Positions 8,938 to 17,326 of a DNA stretch of 64,000 nt are shown piece after piece. The stretch is from Actinomycetes bacterium (GTDB lineage: Bacteria > Actinomycetota > Acidimicrobiia > IMCC26256 > PALSA-610): the NCBI GenBank assembly GCA_025360585.1, contig JANYBW010000018.1, forward strand, positions 1 to 64,000, written 5' to 3'. A model generated the notes under the pieces. That model searched no databases. It saw nothing but the letters and a program-made list of their open reading frames with translations, and had not been told where the DNA came from. The stretch's first letter is position 1. Every line of letters starts with the position of its first letter. A program made the position numbers and the translations under genes.

Positions 8938-9459
8938 ATGAGCAGATATATGGGGGCTTCAACGATGCAGTCGGCACCGAATTCGCAACCACACTGGGAC
9001 GACGCGGTCCTGGCCGAACTTCGTGATCTGTACGAGCCGCTGCGCCGCTTTGCCGCAGTCGCTACTCGCTACGACATTGACCCCGATGATGTGGTGCAAG
9101 AGGCGTATACGCGTTTCCTCAGCGGCGATCGGTCTGAGATTCGCGATGTCGGTGCCTACCTTCGGCGCAGCATCATCAACCTCGCCCACAACGAACGACG
9201 GCGAGAACGGCGCGCAACTGCCGCGACCCAACGGCTCGGCGACACCGAAGCCACCACCGACATTTACCCAAGTGCACTCGTGGATCTCATGGACCTCGAT
9301 CCTCGCGATCGAGCGCTGCTGTACCTGGTCGATGTTGAAGGATTCCCTACCGCGGACGCCGCGGCGACGGTCGGCATCGCGGGTCCGGCGGCGCGCATGG
9401 CGTTGTCGAGAGCCCGAAAAACATTACGCAAATCGATTGAAATGGATGCGGGACGATGA
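8938..9459 (+). CDS. ECF-type RNA polymerase sigma factor
   Basis: About 173 residues from the ATG at 8938; the frame is open back to 8911. Region 2 appears as DPDDVVQEAYTRFL and LRRSIINLAHNERRRERR, and region 4 as DPRDRALLYLVDVEGF followed by a helix-turn-helix ending ALSRARKTLRK. No long C-terminal extension is present. It directs RNA polymerase to a dedicated promoter set, probably including its own operon. The stop TGA overlaps the ATG of the next gene (ATGA), typical of a sigma factor cotranslated with its membrane partner. The gene lies divergent to rbfA, inside what is normally the infB-rbfA junction. Confidence 0.85.
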   Translation: MSRYMGASTMQSAPNSQPHWDDAVLAELRDLYEPLRRFAAVATRYDIDPDDVVQEAYTRFLSGDRSEIRDVGAYLRRSIINLAHNERRRERRATAATQRLGDTEATTDIYPSALVDLMDLDPRDRALLYLVDVEGFPTADAAATVGIAGPAARMALSRARKTLRKSIEMDAGR

Positions 9460-11435
9460 GTACTGATCCGAACGAATTCTTGAATGAACTGGCACGCCGC
9501 GGAACTCCTCGAGGAGCGGACGCCGTCTTGGCCAACGCAGCTCTCGCCGCGCAACTCGCGGTCGACGCGGGAGCGAACAACGGAATGAACTCAGCGGTAC
9601 CGGCGGTGGATCTCACGCAGAACGCAGCGCGCCCTCGCCGTTCGATCGGGCGGCGCGGGTTCGGAGCACTCGGCCTCGCTGCGCTGCTCGGTATCGGCGG
9701 CTACGCGACACTCGCCGTCCAAGGCAACGGAGGCGGCGCGGATTCACCGCAAGAAGCGGTCGCACAACTTGCCGACGCGATTAACCACTCCGACATCCTT
9801 TCCGCCGTCGACATCATGGCACCGTCGGAGGTGCGCGCCCTGCACCAGACCGTGAGTAAGGCCCAGACCAAAGCCGCAGACGAAAAGCTCGTGCGCACCG
9901 CGACCAAGCCGCTCGCAGGACTCACGCTCAACGTCAAGAATCTGCACACGAACGTAGAGGCTTTGGCCGATGGTTTTGCGAAAGTCACGCTCACCGCAAC
10001 GATCCACGCACAAACAAAGTCCGCAGATTTCGGTCGAATTTTGGCGCGCGCCACGCACGGTCGAAACACCACAGGAGATCTGAATCTCAGCGATATTCAC
10101 GTTGCCAACGTTGATCCGTTCGTGATGGCAGTCCGGGACGGCGACGGTTGGTACATCAGTCCGGCGTACACCGCGTTCGAGTACGTACGGCTCCAAAATC
10201 ATCTTCCCGCGGCCGATTTCGGTTCTGGCGCAAAGGCCACGCTCGGCGCTGAATCGCCCGAAGTCGCGGCTACCGAAGCCGTACGCGCTGTCGCCGCGCA
10301 CGACTGGGCGAAGGTCGCAAGTTTGCTGCCGCCGGCCGAGCTACCGGTGTACGACTACCGCGCCGGGTTTGCAAAGTTGATGAACGACGCTGTCAGCGGA
10401 ACCGCGACGGTTACGGCGATCAAGAGCGCCGCAAAAATCGACGGCGACGAGGCTGAAGTCTCGGTCGACGCCAACGGCACCAACGGCACCGGTGAGAAGT
10501 GGTCGATCACCAAGAGTTGTTTCGACTTCGGGCAGTCCGGTGAAACCGCCGTAATACTCCCCATACTCCCCAATTGTTTTTCATTCAGCGCCTATGCAGG
10601 CTTCTTCACACGTACCGGCATCGGAGGCACCAACACCGTCCACGCAAGCAAGATCAACGGACGTTGGTTCATCAGCCCAATCTCAACGGTCCTGAACGAT
10701 CTTGACAGCTGGGTCACCCACCTCGATCACAACACGATCGCCCAGATCTTCAACCAGCCGTTGGAAATGGACAGCCAAGGCACACTCGCGCTCAACAAAC
10801 CAGCGACGCTGCCCAAGCCGAATCTTGGTGCGTCGTCATGGTTTGGTGCGTCGTCGTTGTTCCGCGCCACCGCCCGCTACACATTGACCGTCAGCGTTGC
10901 GGAAACTGTCGTCACTCGATTGGAAGCCGGTGTGAAAGGATCGTCGTATAACTCCCCCGGTATCGCATCAATCTTCGATGGCGAGGGCAAGTCGGTTGAG
11001 CCCGGCTACGACGGCAACGAGCCCACCTTTTCGTTGCAGCCAGGGGTTCAATATTCGGTGTTGGCAACATCCCAGGCTGGATTCAATACGAGTTCCACCA
11101 ATACATCACCGACAACGTTCACGGTCTGGCGCAGTGCCGACGCCCCGGCGATCGCGCCGTCCGGGCCCGGATTCAACGGCTGCACCGTCGGCTCGAGCGG
11201 CAAGACAATTTGCGAGCTGACCGGCCCAAGGTCCAGCGATGGCGGCGTGCACACTGCGCCGACCGGCCCAGGGTCCAGCGAGTCCAGCTCAGGCGGCATG
11301 GACACTGCGCCGACGGGCCCAGGGTCCAGCGATTCCAGCTCAGGCGGCGTGGACACGACCTGCAAACTGCTCAGCAACGGCTCGCAGGAATGTAAAGCAG
11401 CGGCTACGAACTCAACCATCGCCGCGGCGCCGTAG
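9456..11435 (+). CDS. Large membrane-anchored protein, probable partner of the sigma factor
   Basis: 659 residues, not matched to a named family. The N-terminal ~65 residues are cytoplasmic and include RGTPRGADAVLANAALAAQL; one hydrophobic segment lies at about 68-88, and the remaining ~570 residues should be outside. The exported part seems to contain two related alpha/beta modules, starting near SPQEAVAQLADAINHSD and TEAVRAVAAHDWAKV. The latter part is Ser/Thr-rich and ends in tandem repeats (TAPTGPGSS plus SSGG spacer). Coupling to the sigma gene and the topology suggest a sensor or anti-sigma role, but no zinc-finger anti-sigma motif is visible, so this is inference. Confidence 0.7.
   Translation: MSTDPNEFLNELARRGTPRGADAVLANAALAAQLAVDAGANNGMNSAVPAVDLTQNAARPRRSIGRRGFGALGLAALLGIGGYATLAVQGNGGGADSPQEAVAQLADAINHSDILSAVDIMAPSEVRALHQTVSKAQTKAADEKLVRTATKPLAGLTLNVKNLHTNVEALADGFAKVTLTATIHAQTKSADFGRILARATHGRNTTGDLNLSDIHVANVDPFVMAVRDGDGWYISPAYTAFEYVRLQNHLPAADFGSGAKATLGAESPEVAATEAVRAVAAHDWAKVASLLPPAELPVYDYRAGFAKLMNDAVSGTATVTAIKSAAKIDGDEAEVSVDANGTNGTGEKWSITKSCFDFGQSGETAVILPILPNCFSFSAYAGFFTRTGIGGTNTVHASKINGRWFISPISTVLNDLDSWVTHLDHNTIAQIFNQPLEMDSQGTLALNKPATLPKPNLGASSWFGASSLFRATARYTLTVSVAETVVTRLEAGVKGSSYNSPGIASIFDGEGKSVEPGYDGNEPTFSLQPGVQYSVLATSQAGFNTSSTNTSPTTFTVWRSADAPAIAPSGPGFNGCTVGSSGKTICELTGPRSSDGGVHTAPTGPGSSESSSGGMDTAPTGPGSSDSSSGGVDTTCKLLSNGSQECKAAATNSTIAAAP
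11221..11360 (+). repeat. In-frame tandem repeat in the membrane-protein tail
   Basis: Two full and one partial copy of a roughly 60-bp unit built on gggcccagggtccagcgatt, encoding TAPTGPGSS-(E/D)-SSSGG. Length variation by slippage would change the number of low-complexity units without shifting frame. Confidence 0.75.
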
Positions 11436-11441
11436 CCCGGG

Positions 11442-11864
11442 ATGACAACCCGTCGAGCGCGCGCCGCTGATGTCTGCTTCGGAGTCGGCGGCGCGGCCCT
11501 GCTGAGCGCGGCGTTACTGCGCTGGGTTCGTCGCGGTCCGGGCGCAACGTTGCGGGGCCACGATCTCATCGATACGGTGGCCCGGCTCGCGCATCACGCC
11601 CAAGTCGGCCGTCCGCTAGTTATCGCCGTAACAATTGGCTGGTACTGCGTTCCCGCCGCCGGTGCAATGGCGTGGGTCGTCGTTGGCTTCAGTCGGCCGA
11701 AAAGAATCTATGGACGCTTGGTCACCGCTCTATCGGCAGCGAGCACCACAACCGCGGTCGCACTGCTCGGCACCCGACTGCACTGGACCAACGTCAGCTT
11801 TGGCGCGTACGCAGCGATCATCGGAACGGTCCTACTGCTCGCTGGCACCACGATCGACCACTAG
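11442..11864 (+). CDS. Small integral membrane protein, unknown function
   Basis: 140 residues starting MTTRRARAADVCFGVGGAAL, six bases after the preceding stop codon and therefore probably in the same operon. Three to four hydrophobic stretches are seen (around residues 12-28, 58-82, 92-108 and 118-136), with short charged loops. No family is recognised. Position suggests a third component of the sigma-factor module or a passenger. Confidence 0.6.
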   Translation: MTTRRARAADVCFGVGGAALLSAALLRWVRRGPGATLRGHDLIDTVARLAHHAQVGRPLVIAVTIGWYCVPAAGAMAWVVVGFSRPKRIYGRLVTALSAASTTTAVALLGTRLHWTNVSFGAYAAIIGTVLLLAGTTIDH

Positions 11865-11866
11865 CC

Positions 11867-11892
11867 AGCCCAACCCGCTAGCCCAACCCGCC
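11867..11892. repeat. 13-bp tandem duplication
   Basis: Two copies of agcccaacccgc(t/c), immediately after the stop codon of the small membrane protein, in the convergent gap before infB. Confidence 0.8.
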
Positions 11893-11900
11893 TCACCCAG

Positions 11901-12026
11901 CGTTTCCCGGAGCTTTTCGTGCGGAATCCGCAAGTGAACGCCCACCAAAATCTGAACGAGTCCGACCTTGAGATTTTGGTGGACATGCAGTTGCGGATTC
12001 CGGGTGCTAAAGCTCCGGGAAAGACG
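11901..12026. repeat. Long interrupted inverted repeat (about 53-bp arms, 17-nt loop)
   Basis: Left arm 11901-11953, right arm 11971-12026. After two small gaps the arms match in long blocks: tttcccggagcttt, then cggaatccgcaa, then ccaccaaaatct. In the inner 32 bases only four positions differ. The left arm also contains its own palindrome, tgcggaatccgca. It lies between the convergent membrane-protein and infB genes. It could be a structured RNA, a bidirectional terminator or a MITE-like palindromic element; no ORF or target-site duplication is evident. Confidence 0.8.
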
Positions 12027-12030
12027 GTTT

Positions 12031-12064
12031 GGGGCGCTGCTCGTATTTGATGTTGCAGCGCCCC
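12031..12064 (-). terminator. Hairpin after infB
   Basis: Perfect 10-bp stem (ggggcgctgc / gcagcgcccc) with a 14-nt loop, 16 nt after the infB stop codon. There is no strong U-run on either strand, so the terminator call rests on stability and position. Confidence 0.55.
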
Positions 12065-12079
12065 GGATGTCCGGTTGTG

Positions 12080-15013
12080 TTAGACGCGAGCGATTTCTCG
12101 GGATTCGTACGTCTCGATGAGATCGCCAGGCTTGAGGTCTTGGTAATTGTCGAGACCAATACCGCACTCAAAGCCGTCGCGCACAACTTGGGTGTCTTCT
12201 TTGAATCGCTTCAGCGACGAGATCGCGCCATTCCAGATGACTGTGCCTTCACGCAGGAATCGAACCTTCGACCCACGGGTAATCACGCCGCTCTGCACGT
12301 AACAACCGGCGATCGCACCAATGCGCGGCACCCGGAAGATTTCTCGTACCTCGGCTTCACCGGTAACGACTTCTTCGAACTCAGGCTTGAGCATGCCGAC
12401 CAGCGCGTTGTTGACGTCTTCGAGCACGCCATAGATCACTTCGTAGAGTCGCATCTCAACGCCTTCGCGCTCCGCGATTTCACGAGCTTTGCGATCCGGA
12501 CGAACGTTGAAGCCGATCACCGATGCATTCGAGACCGCCGCGAGTGAGATATCACTTTCGGTGATTCCACCAACGCCACGGTGTACAAACGACAGGCGCA
12601 CTTCATCGTGGGTTTGGTCGACCTTGCGCAACGCTTCGGTGACCGCTTCCAACGAACCTTGCACGTCGGCTTTCAGGATGAGGTTCAGCGTTGCGACCTC
12701 ACCGCGTTGCACCATCGCGAAGATGTCTTCGAGGCGGGCACCACCACCCAACACTTCGCGGTGTACCAAACCAGCAGTACGACGGCGACGAGCACGGGCT
12801 TCGGCGACGGTGCGGGCGACCTTGTCCGTGGGCGCGACACGAAGTTCATCGCCTGCCATCGGGACATCATCGAGACCAAGTACCTCTACTGGTTTCGATG
12901 GGCCAGCTTCGGTGACGGAGTTGCCGTGTTCGTCGAACATGGCACGAACGCGACCCCACGCGGGGCCGGCAACGATCGTGTCGCCGACGCGCAACGTGCC
13001 TTCGAATACCAACGCAGTCGCGACCGGACCACGGCCGGGATCGAGGTGCGATTCCAGCACCGCGGCGCGTGCAGGCTTGTCGGGATTGGCGACGAGTTCA
13101 TCGACGAGATCCGTGAAGTCCGCAACGTTGAGCAATGCCTCAAGCAGTTCGTCGATACCGACGCCCGTCTTGGCGGCGACGTCGATGACGGTGATATCGC
13201 CACCGTATTCTTCGGGAACCAGCTCGTATTCGGTGAGCTGTGAACGCACGCGGGTTGGGTCGGCGTCTTCACGGTCCGTCTTGGTGACGGCAACCACGAT
13301 CGGCACATCGGCCGCCTTGGCGTGATTAATTGCTTCGATCGTCTGCGGCATGATGCCGTCGTCGGCGGCAGCAACGAGCACCGCAATATCGGTGACCTGA
13401 GCTCCACGGCGACGCATCGCAGTAAAGGCCTCGTGGCCCGGAGTATCAATAAACGTGATCACTCGACCATTGCGATGCACTTGGTAGGCACCGATGTGCT
13501 GGGTAATACCGCCAGCTTCGCCCGCGGCGACATCGGCCTGACGAATTGCATCCAGCAACGTGGTTTTACCATGGTCGACGTGACCCATCACTGTGATGAT
13601 CGGCGGACGAGGAACCAAGAGGTCATCGTCGTCATCGTCGTAATCCGCCGTGAGCAGCGCGATGAGCTCAATTTCTTCTTCGCTTCCCGGCTCGACAACG
13701 AGCACCTGAGCGCCGAGGGATTCTGCGATGAGTTCGATCATCTCGTCTGCGAGGGACGCAGTCGAGGTGATCATTTCACCAGCATCGAACAGCAGCTTTA
13801 CAAGATCCGCAGGCCGACGGTTCAGCTTCGGCGCGTAGTCCTGGATCGTGATGCCACGAGGAACGACGATTTCACCTTCGGGAACGGGAGTATTTTCCGG
13901 CGTGAGCGAGAGCGATTGCTGCAATTCGCTTTCGTCGAAATCGCGACGCCGCTTCTTACGCTTTGATGGGCGCCGTTGACTGCCACCAGGACCGCCACGA
14001 CCGCCGCCGCCTCCACCGCCAGGACCGCCTCCACCACCAGGACGGCCGCCACCGCCTTGGAAACCGCCACCGCCGCCGCCAGGACCGCCGCCACCACCAG
14101 GACGATTAGGACCGCCGCCTTGGAAACCGCCAGCACCACCGCCGCCAGGACGATTAGGACCGCCGCCTTGGAAGCCGCCGGGACGTTGACCAGTTGTTCC
14201 ACCACGTGCGCCACCAGCGCCGCCAGGACCACCCGGACGTTGGCCCGGGCCACGGGGCGGCGGCGGAACGCGCCGGCCACCAAGGCCCGGAGGCGGAGGA
14301 ATGACTTTGCCGCTCTCTGACCGCAGCATCGGAGCGGGGCGCGGCGGGGGCTGGGGAGATGCCGGGGCGCTTGGCGTCACCGGAGTAGCTGGAGCTGCGC
14401 TCGCGGGAGCTTCGGTTTGCGTCGCTGCTCTCGCGCCAGGACGTTCGACCGCGGGGCCGGGGCCAATGGGCGCGCCGTGCGCTGGGACACCGCCGGTAGA
14501 ACGGACAACGCCCGCTCCACCCGAACGAACACTGCGCACCGGAGCCGAAGGCGCAGGTGTCGCACCGCTCGCCGCTGCGCTCGCACCGCTCGCCGCTGCG
14601 CTCGTCGCGCCACCTGTCGCGCTTGGGTTTACTGAGGGAGCGGCAGGGGTAGCCGTGCTAGACGGCGCCACGGGCGCACCAGCAGCGTGGGAAAACGTTG
14701 CCGAATCCGAAGCAGTTGAAGGTGTCGCGGCCGCAGCGGAAACGGGATTCGTAGCAGGCGTTGCCGCTACCGGGGCTGCCCGTTCCATTGGTGCTTCGAC
14801 GACAACCGGTACCGGTGTTGGCTCAGGTACCGGCTCCTTTTTCAGACCTTTCGACGTCGCGAGACGACGAACCCGGTCCGCAGATGGGTCATCGATGCTC
14901 GATGAATGACTCTTGACGCCGAGTTTCAATTCCGACGCGAGGTCCATGACGACATGGTTTTCCACGCCGAGCTCCCGTGCGAGCTCATAAACCCGGATCT
15001 TCTTAACTGCCAA
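12080..15013 (-). CDS. infB: Translation initiation factor IF-2
   Basis: 977 residues. The N-terminus (VYELARELGVENHVVMDLAS) is the IF2_N helical domain. Then comes a long Ala/Pro-rich and extremely Gly-rich linker (roughly residues 60-350; repeated GGFQGGGPNRPGGGG) and a basic patch RRPSKRKKRRRDFDESE. The GTPase domain has GHVDHGKTTLLDAI (from residue 477) and DTPGHEAFTAMR. Its G4 motif reads TKTD (577-580) instead of the usual NKxD. C-terminal beta-barrel and fMet-tRNA-binding domains are present. It places initiator tRNA on the 30S subunit. It lies 21 bp downstream of the ylxR stop in the rimP-nusA-ylxR-infB operon. Confidence 0.97.
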   Translation of the reverse strand: MAVKKIRVYELARELGVENHVVMDLASELKLGVKSHSSSIDDPSADRVRRLATSKGLKKEPVPEPTPVPVVVEAPMERAAPVAATPATNPVSAAAATPSTASDSATFSHAAGAPVAPSSTATPAAPSVNPSATGGATSAAASGASAAASGATPAPSAPVRSVRSGGAGVVRSTGGVPAHGAPIGPGPAVERPGARAATQTEAPASAAPATPVTPSAPASPQPPPRPAPMLRSESGKVIPPPPGLGGRRVPPPPRGPGQRPGGPGGAGGARGGTTGQRPGGFQGGGPNRPGGGGAGGFQGGGPNRPGGGGGPGGGGGGFQGGGGRPGGGGGPGGGGGGGRGGPGGSQRRPSKRKKRRRDFDESELQQSLSLTPENTPVPEGEIVVPRGITIQDYAPKLNRRPADLVKLLFDAGEMITSTASLADEMIELIAESLGAQVLVVEPGSEEEIELIALLTADYDDDDDDLLVPRPPIITVMGHVDHGKTTLLDAIRQADVAAGEAGGITQHIGAYQVHRNGRVITFIDTPGHEAFTAMRRRGAQVTDIAVLVAAADDGIMPQTIEAINHAKAADVPIVVAVTKTDREDADPTRVRSQLTEYELVPEEYGGDITVIDVAAKTGVGIDELLEALLNVADFTDLVDELVANPDKPARAAVLESHLDPGRGPVATALVFEGTLRVGDTIVAGPAWGRVRAMFDEHGNSVTEAGPSKPVEVLGLDDVPMAGDELRVAPTDKVARTVAEARARRRRTAGLVHREVLGGGARLEDIFAMVQRGEVATLNLILKADVQGSLEAVTEALRKVDQTHDEVRLSFVHRGVGGITESDISLAAVSNASVIGFNVRPDRKAREIAEREGVEMRLYEVIYGVLEDVNNALVGMLKPEFEEVVTGEAEVREIFRVPRIGAIAGCYVQSGVITRGSKVRFLREGTVIWNGAISSLKRFKEDTQVVRDGFECGIGLDNYQDLKPGDLIETYESREIARV

Positions 15014-15034
15014 ACCAATCGCTACTTTCGTCGC

Positions 15035-15322
15035 CTACTGCTCAAAGAGTCTCGCGCGTAACTCGCTGAGATCATCGCTTGAGACCTGCCGGCGCAACGC
15101 TCGATCGAACGCACGCCGTTTTGTTGCACTATCAAAACAATCGCTACTACAGCACCAAGCCCCCCGGCCGGGGGCGTCGGGGCCAAACCCGAGCAGACCT
15201 TCTCGACGGCTACTGACCCGGCGCCACTCATCAGTGGGGACAGCCGTGGTGCGGCAACCGACGCAAGTCCGTCGGGCGTTATTCGTTTTCGCTGGCCACC
15301 ACCTGGTCGTCGCCAACCACAT
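15035..15322 (-). CDS. ylxR: YlxR family RNA-binding protein
   Basis: About 95 residues; DUF448 family. The core NARRTCVGCRTTAVPTDEWR and GRGAWCC-S-CFDSATKRRAFDRALRR match the family's basic surface and cysteine positions. In Bacillus and relatives it is a nucleoid- or RNA-binding partner in the nusA-infB operon. The reading frame overlaps the 3' end of nusA; the start is uncertain (ATG at 15322, GTG at 15331), and no start codon exists closer to the conserved core. Confidence 0.85.
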   Translation of the reverse strand: MWLATTRWWPAKTNNARRTCVGCRTTAVPTDEWRRVSSRREGLLGFGPDAPGRGAWCCSSDCFDSATKRRAFDRALRRQVSSDDLSELRARLFEQ

Positions 15323-16598
15323 CAGCGGCACTGTCTAGATCTTCGCCGGCAACGGGCGCAGCATCAGTTGATTCGCCGGTTGATTCGCCGGTTTCTTCGC
15401 TGGTAGCGACTTCAGTTTCCGCAGCCGGGGCGACAGTCTCAACCGCAACCGCGGCCGGAGCAGCAGCTTCAACCGCGGGTGCGGCAGCAGCGGGTGCGGC
15501 CGCAGGATCGACTCCTGCATAGCCAGCCTCGGCCGCAGAAATAGTGTCGCCACCTTCTGCAGGCTGCCAGACCAGCTGTCCGTTGACTTCGATCCATTCG
15601 CCCTCGGCGTACTCGCCAGATTCTTCTTCAGCAAGTTGCGATTCGCTTTTGATATCAACGCGCCAGCCGGTCAAGCGCGCGGCGAGTCGAGCGTTCTGGC
15701 CCTCTTTACCGATCGCGAGCGACAATTGAAAATCGGGAACGATGACCTCGGCAATTCCGGTGTCTTCATGGATGCGAACTTCTTTGACCTTCGCCGGAGC
15801 GAGGGCTTTCATCACAAAATCCGCGGCGTTGTCTGTATACGGAACAATGTCGACTTTTTCGCCGTGTAGCTCCGTCACGACTTGCCGTACTCGCATACCG
15901 CGAGCTCCAACACAGGCGCCGACCGGATCGACATTGGGGTCGTTCGAAGCGACCGCGATTTTGGTGCGGTGGCCAGGCTCACGCGCGCACGCTTTGAGTT
16001 CGATCACACCGTCGACCAATTCGGGCACTTCGAGTTCGAAGAGGCCCTTGATCAAACCTGGATGGGTACGAGACACAACGATTTGGGGACCTTTCGCGGT
16101 CCGGCGTACCTCGACGATGTAGGCCTTACAACGGCCGCCGTGGTCGTAGCGTTCGTTTTGTACCTGCTCAGCTTGCGGCAAGAGTGCTTCGACTCGCCCC
16201 AAATCGAGCAGCGTGTAACGCGAATCGGTTTGTTGGACAATTCCGGTAACAATCTCGCCTTCGCGGCCCGCAAACTCTTCGTATTTACGGTCGCGTTCAA
16301 CTTCGCGGATGCGCTGAGTGATGACTTGTTTCGCGGTTTGTGCGGCGATCCGGCCAAAGTCCTTAGGCGTGTCGTCCCATTCACGGGTGACGGTGCCCTC
16401 TTCGTCGATTTCGAGCGCGATCACGCGGATCTCACCAGAATCTGGGTCGATTTCGACCTCAGCTTCTTCTGCTGAAGTTGGAAGCCGCTTGTAGGCAGTC
16501 ACGAGCGCGTTCGCCAACGCCAGCAACAGATCCTCTTCGGAAATCCCGCGTTCCATGGCCAGCGCTCGCAGCGCCTCCATCATGTCGGGGTTCTTCAT
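15279..16598 (-). CDS. nusA: Transcription termination/antitermination factor NusA
   Basis: 439 residues. Order: N-terminal RNA-polymerase-binding domain (MEALRALAMERGISEEDLLLAL), S1 domain (GEIVTGIVQQTDSRYTLLDLG), then two KH domains (DPVGACVGARGMRVRQVV and LSLAIGKEGQNARLAARLTGW). Beyond residue ~345 the protein becomes acidic and Ala/Glu-rich, without the two C-terminal AR repeats of enterobacterial NusA, as is usual outside Proteobacteria. The ATG overlaps the rimP stop (ATGA). A 12-bp tandem duplication near the 3' end gives GESTGEST. Confidence 0.97.
   Translation of the reverse strand: MKNPDMMEALRALAMERGISEEDLLLALANALVTAYKRLPTSAEEAEVEIDPDSGEIRVIALEIDEEGTVTREWDDTPKDFGRIAAQTAKQVITQRIREVERDRKYEEFAGREGEIVTGIVQQTDSRYTLLDLGRVEALLPQAEQVQNERYDHGGRCKAYIVEVRRTAKGPQIVVSRTHPGLIKGLFELEVPELVDGVIELKACAREPGHRTKIAVASNDPNVDPVGACVGARGMRVRQVVTELHGEKVDIVPYTDNAADFVMKALAPAKVKEVRIHEDTGIAEVIVPDFQLSLAIGKEGQNARLAARLTGWRVDIKSESQLAEEESGEYAEGEWIEVNGQLVWQPAEGGDTISAAEAGYAGVDPAAAPAAAAPAVEAAAPAAVAVETVAPAAETEVATSEETGESTGESTDAAPVAGEDLDSAADVVGDDQVVASENE
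15368..15391. repeat. 12-bp tandem duplication in nusA tail
   Basis: Two exact copies of ttgattcgccgg, in frame, encoding the repeated GEST of the acidic NusA tail. Confidence 0.8.
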
Positions 16599-17143
16599 GA
16601 CCGCGTGTTCTCCTTCGTGCGTTGTGCCGCGATGGGCGACGCGTTACTGCCGGTGCGAGGCGCTGGTTTCCCTGGGCGAGGCGCTGGACCCCACTCAAAA
16701 ACGGTGTGCGCCGCGGTGATCGAATCGAGTGCGATAACCAGTTCGGATCCATTCGCGAGCTCAACGGTGATGGAGTCATCGAGCTGGCTACAAAGCTGCC
16801 CGCGTTCGCGCCGAACCGCGTTCGTTTCGTCGCGAAATTTCACGCTGATCGTTTCGCCGAGCGCGGTCGCGAAATGTTCGGGCCGACGCAAAGGACGCTC
16901 AAGACCCGGACTCGAAATCTCTAAGAGAAACGGGCCTTCGATCAGCGCATCGATGGGTTCATCGAGCGCACGCGTCGCGTCGGTAATTTCGTCGATGCCG
17001 ACGCCGCTATCACTCTGTATCAGCACGCGGAGCGTGCGGCTACGGCCCGTTCCGGTGACTTCAACGTCGTACAGGTGCAAATTGACGGACTCCAAAATGG
17101 GGAGCGCGCACGCTCGAATCGCGTCAGTATTGATTTGAGACAT
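16595..17143 (-). CDS. rimP: Ribosome maturation factor RimP
   Basis: 182 residues from the ATG at 17143 (MSQINTDAIRACALPILES), chosen because AAGGAGGTG sits just upstream. Needed for 30S assembly. Family motifs are LHLYDVEVTGTGRSRTLRVLI, GVGIDEITDATRALDE and LEISSPGLERPLRRPEHF. The C-terminus is extended by a Pro/Arg/Ala-rich tail. First gene of the rimP-nusA-ylxR-infB operon; it overlaps nusA by 4 nt. Confidence 0.95.
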   Translation of the reverse strand: MSQINTDAIRACALPILESVNLHLYDVEVTGTGRSRTLRVLIQSDSGVGIDEITDATRALDEPIDALIEGPFLLEISSPGLERPLRRPEHFATALGETISVKFRDETNAVRRERGQLCSQLDDSITVELANGSELVIALDSITAAHTVFEWGPAPRPGKPAPRTGSNASPIAAQRTKENTRS

Positions 17144-17185
17144 GGGCACCTCCTTGGGACGAAAATTGGCTTGTAACAACAAAGA

Positions 17186-17206
17186 ACGTGGGCACGAAGC
17201 CCACGT
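17186..17206 (-). terminator. Hairpin terminator upstream of rimP
   Basis: Perfect 8-bp stem (acgtgggc / gcccacgt) with a 5-nt loop, followed on the minus strand by TCTTTGTTGTT. It lies after the sulfotransferase gene and about 40 nt before the rimP start, so it either ends the proS-ligase-sulfotransferase transcript or attenuates entry into the rimP operon. The smaller hairpin cgggaaaacccg (17214-17225) is adjacent. Confidence 0.75.
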
Positions 17207-17229
17207 CCATATACGGGAAAACCCGCTCC

Positions 17230-17246
17230 TAGGGACTCGAACCCTA
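17230..17246 (-). other. tRNA T-arm-like sequence (no complete tRNA)
   Basis: On the minus strand TAGGG-TTCGAGT-CCCTA gives a perfect 5-bp stem and consensus T-loop. I could not build an acceptor, D or anticodon arm around it. Either chance or a remnant of a tRNA; in Escherichia coli the same operon starts with an initiator tRNA gene (metY). Confidence 0.3.
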
Positions 17247-17326
17247 CGAAGTTACCAGATCAGCGCCCTGAAGAACGGTTTCACGGAGCCCGGCAAATCC
17301 GACAATTCCCGCAAACTCGATCACAT

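Noticed and set aside
13980-14280. CRISPR-like or satellite repeat
   Set aside because: The GGA/CCG-rich repeats are codons of the Gly-rich IF-2 linker in one open frame; no regular spacers.
17230-17300. Complete tRNA gene on the minus strand
   Set aside because: Only the T-arm fits; acceptor and anticodon stems cannot be paired.
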